Notes under the pieces: generated by a model | Told to the model about the DNA's origin: nothing | Databases searched by the model: none | The model's input: only the letters and a program-made list of their open reading frames with translations | Program-made: the position numbers and the translations under genes | IMG/VR virus record: IMGVR_UViG_3300049440_000138 | Coordinates: 1-20,265 of that record | Length of the DNA: 20,265 bases | DNA from: a virus | Strand: one strand, 5' to 3' | Shown here: piece after piece, positions 20,040-20,265 of the stretch | How the letters are laid out: the number at the start of each line of letters is the position of its first letter | Numbering within the stretch: the first letter of the stretch is position 1

Positions 20040-20265
20040 TCTCAGTCAATGCCGCCGGCGTCGCCCACGCGAAGAACCTGATCGCCGCGGGCAAGGTGAA
20101 CAAGGGCTCGTGGAGTTTCTCCGCTTCCGACGGCGATGCTCTGCTCGGGCCGAAGGGCGACGACTGGGAGAGATTCGGCAAGTATCACCTCGCGGTCCAC
20201 ACAGACCAGCCGAGCGACACGAAGGCGCATTTCGGATATCCGTTCGGCAAGGACGGCGAGGTCTA
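20036..20265 (+). CDS. Phage head-region protein, N-terminal part, cut by window end
   Basis: ATG at 20036 overlaps the stop before it (ATGA) and GGAG stands 10 bases upstream. The 76 visible residues contain LIAAGKVNKGSWSFSASDGDALLG, DDWERFGKYHLAV, and TKAHFGYPFGKDGEVY. The WSFS-x-DG, then W, then K-x3-YPFGK-G-VY pattern is found in phage proteins of the portal, protease and capsid segment, and I believe often in prohead proteases, but I cannot settle this from the fragment. Confidence 0.7.
   Translation, partial: MISVNAAGVAHAKNLIAAGKVNKGSWSFSASDGDALLGPKGDDWERFGKYHLAVHTDQPSDTKAHFGYPFGKDGEV

Noticed and set aside
1-20265. tRNA, rRNA, integrase, insertion sequence or attachment site
   Set aside because: I looked for tRNA-like cloverleafs with TTCGA loops, transposase motifs, integrase R-H-R-Y patterns and long terminal repeats and saw none that held up; a tool search could still find a weak one.

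Overview
The window reads as about 20 kb from the middle of a temperate, tailed (Caudoviricetes), lambdoid-style phage or prophage. The host is probably a GC-rich proteobacterium: GC is high, Shine-Dalgarno sites are clear, and gene content matches siphophage-like prophages of Burkholderiales, Xanthomonadales or Rhizobiales. Host rank is inference. No chromosomal gene, integrase, att site or tRNA is visible, so a free phage genome and an integrated prophage cannot be told apart. Coding density is near total, and most neighbours overlap by ATGA, GTGA, TTGA or TGATG, so both arms are translationally coupled operons.

Centre (about 9.75-11.1 kb): an immunity region. A C1-type repressor (10250..10765, minus) with a GTGA-coupled lipoprotein behind it faces a Cro/YdaS-like gene (10849..11079, plus). 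Two promoters of the same build (TTGnCT, 17 bp, TAGTGT), pL-like at 9758..9786 and pR-like at 10813..10841, carry copies of one operator with core TTGCTAG. The cro ATG falls about where pR should start, so its mRNA may be leaderless.

Left arm (9719 down to 1, minus): small early proteins (one RMF/CrpP-like), a run of very small membrane peptides, then a recombination module (YqaJ/lambda-type exonuclease and a RecT-like annealing protein), a coiled-coil DUF1351-like protein, a small methyltransferase, an ASCH-like protein, a HerA/DUF87-like ATPase, and a 639-residue protein built mainly of repeated helix-turn-helix units. A protein open at the left edge has a strong internal ribosome site.

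Right arm (10849 to 16558, plus): small regulators, a probable replication protein, and a DUF1376 replication protein whose gene carries seven 12-bp-spaced repeats, six of them perfect AACCGG, followed by nine heptamer repeats. This is the best origin candidate, laid out like lambda O/ori. RusA resolvase, a radical SAM protein and a zinc/HTH protein in the position of a Q-type late regulator follow.

Late region (16559 to end): a near-consensus sigma-70 promoter followed at once by a terminator-like hairpin (pR'/tR' layout), two HNH nucleases, small and large terminase, a strong intrinsic terminator, and the start of the head genes. In outline: operators choose lysis or lysogeny, the left arm recombines and modifies DNA, the right arm replicates and resolves it, and the late promoter drives packaging.
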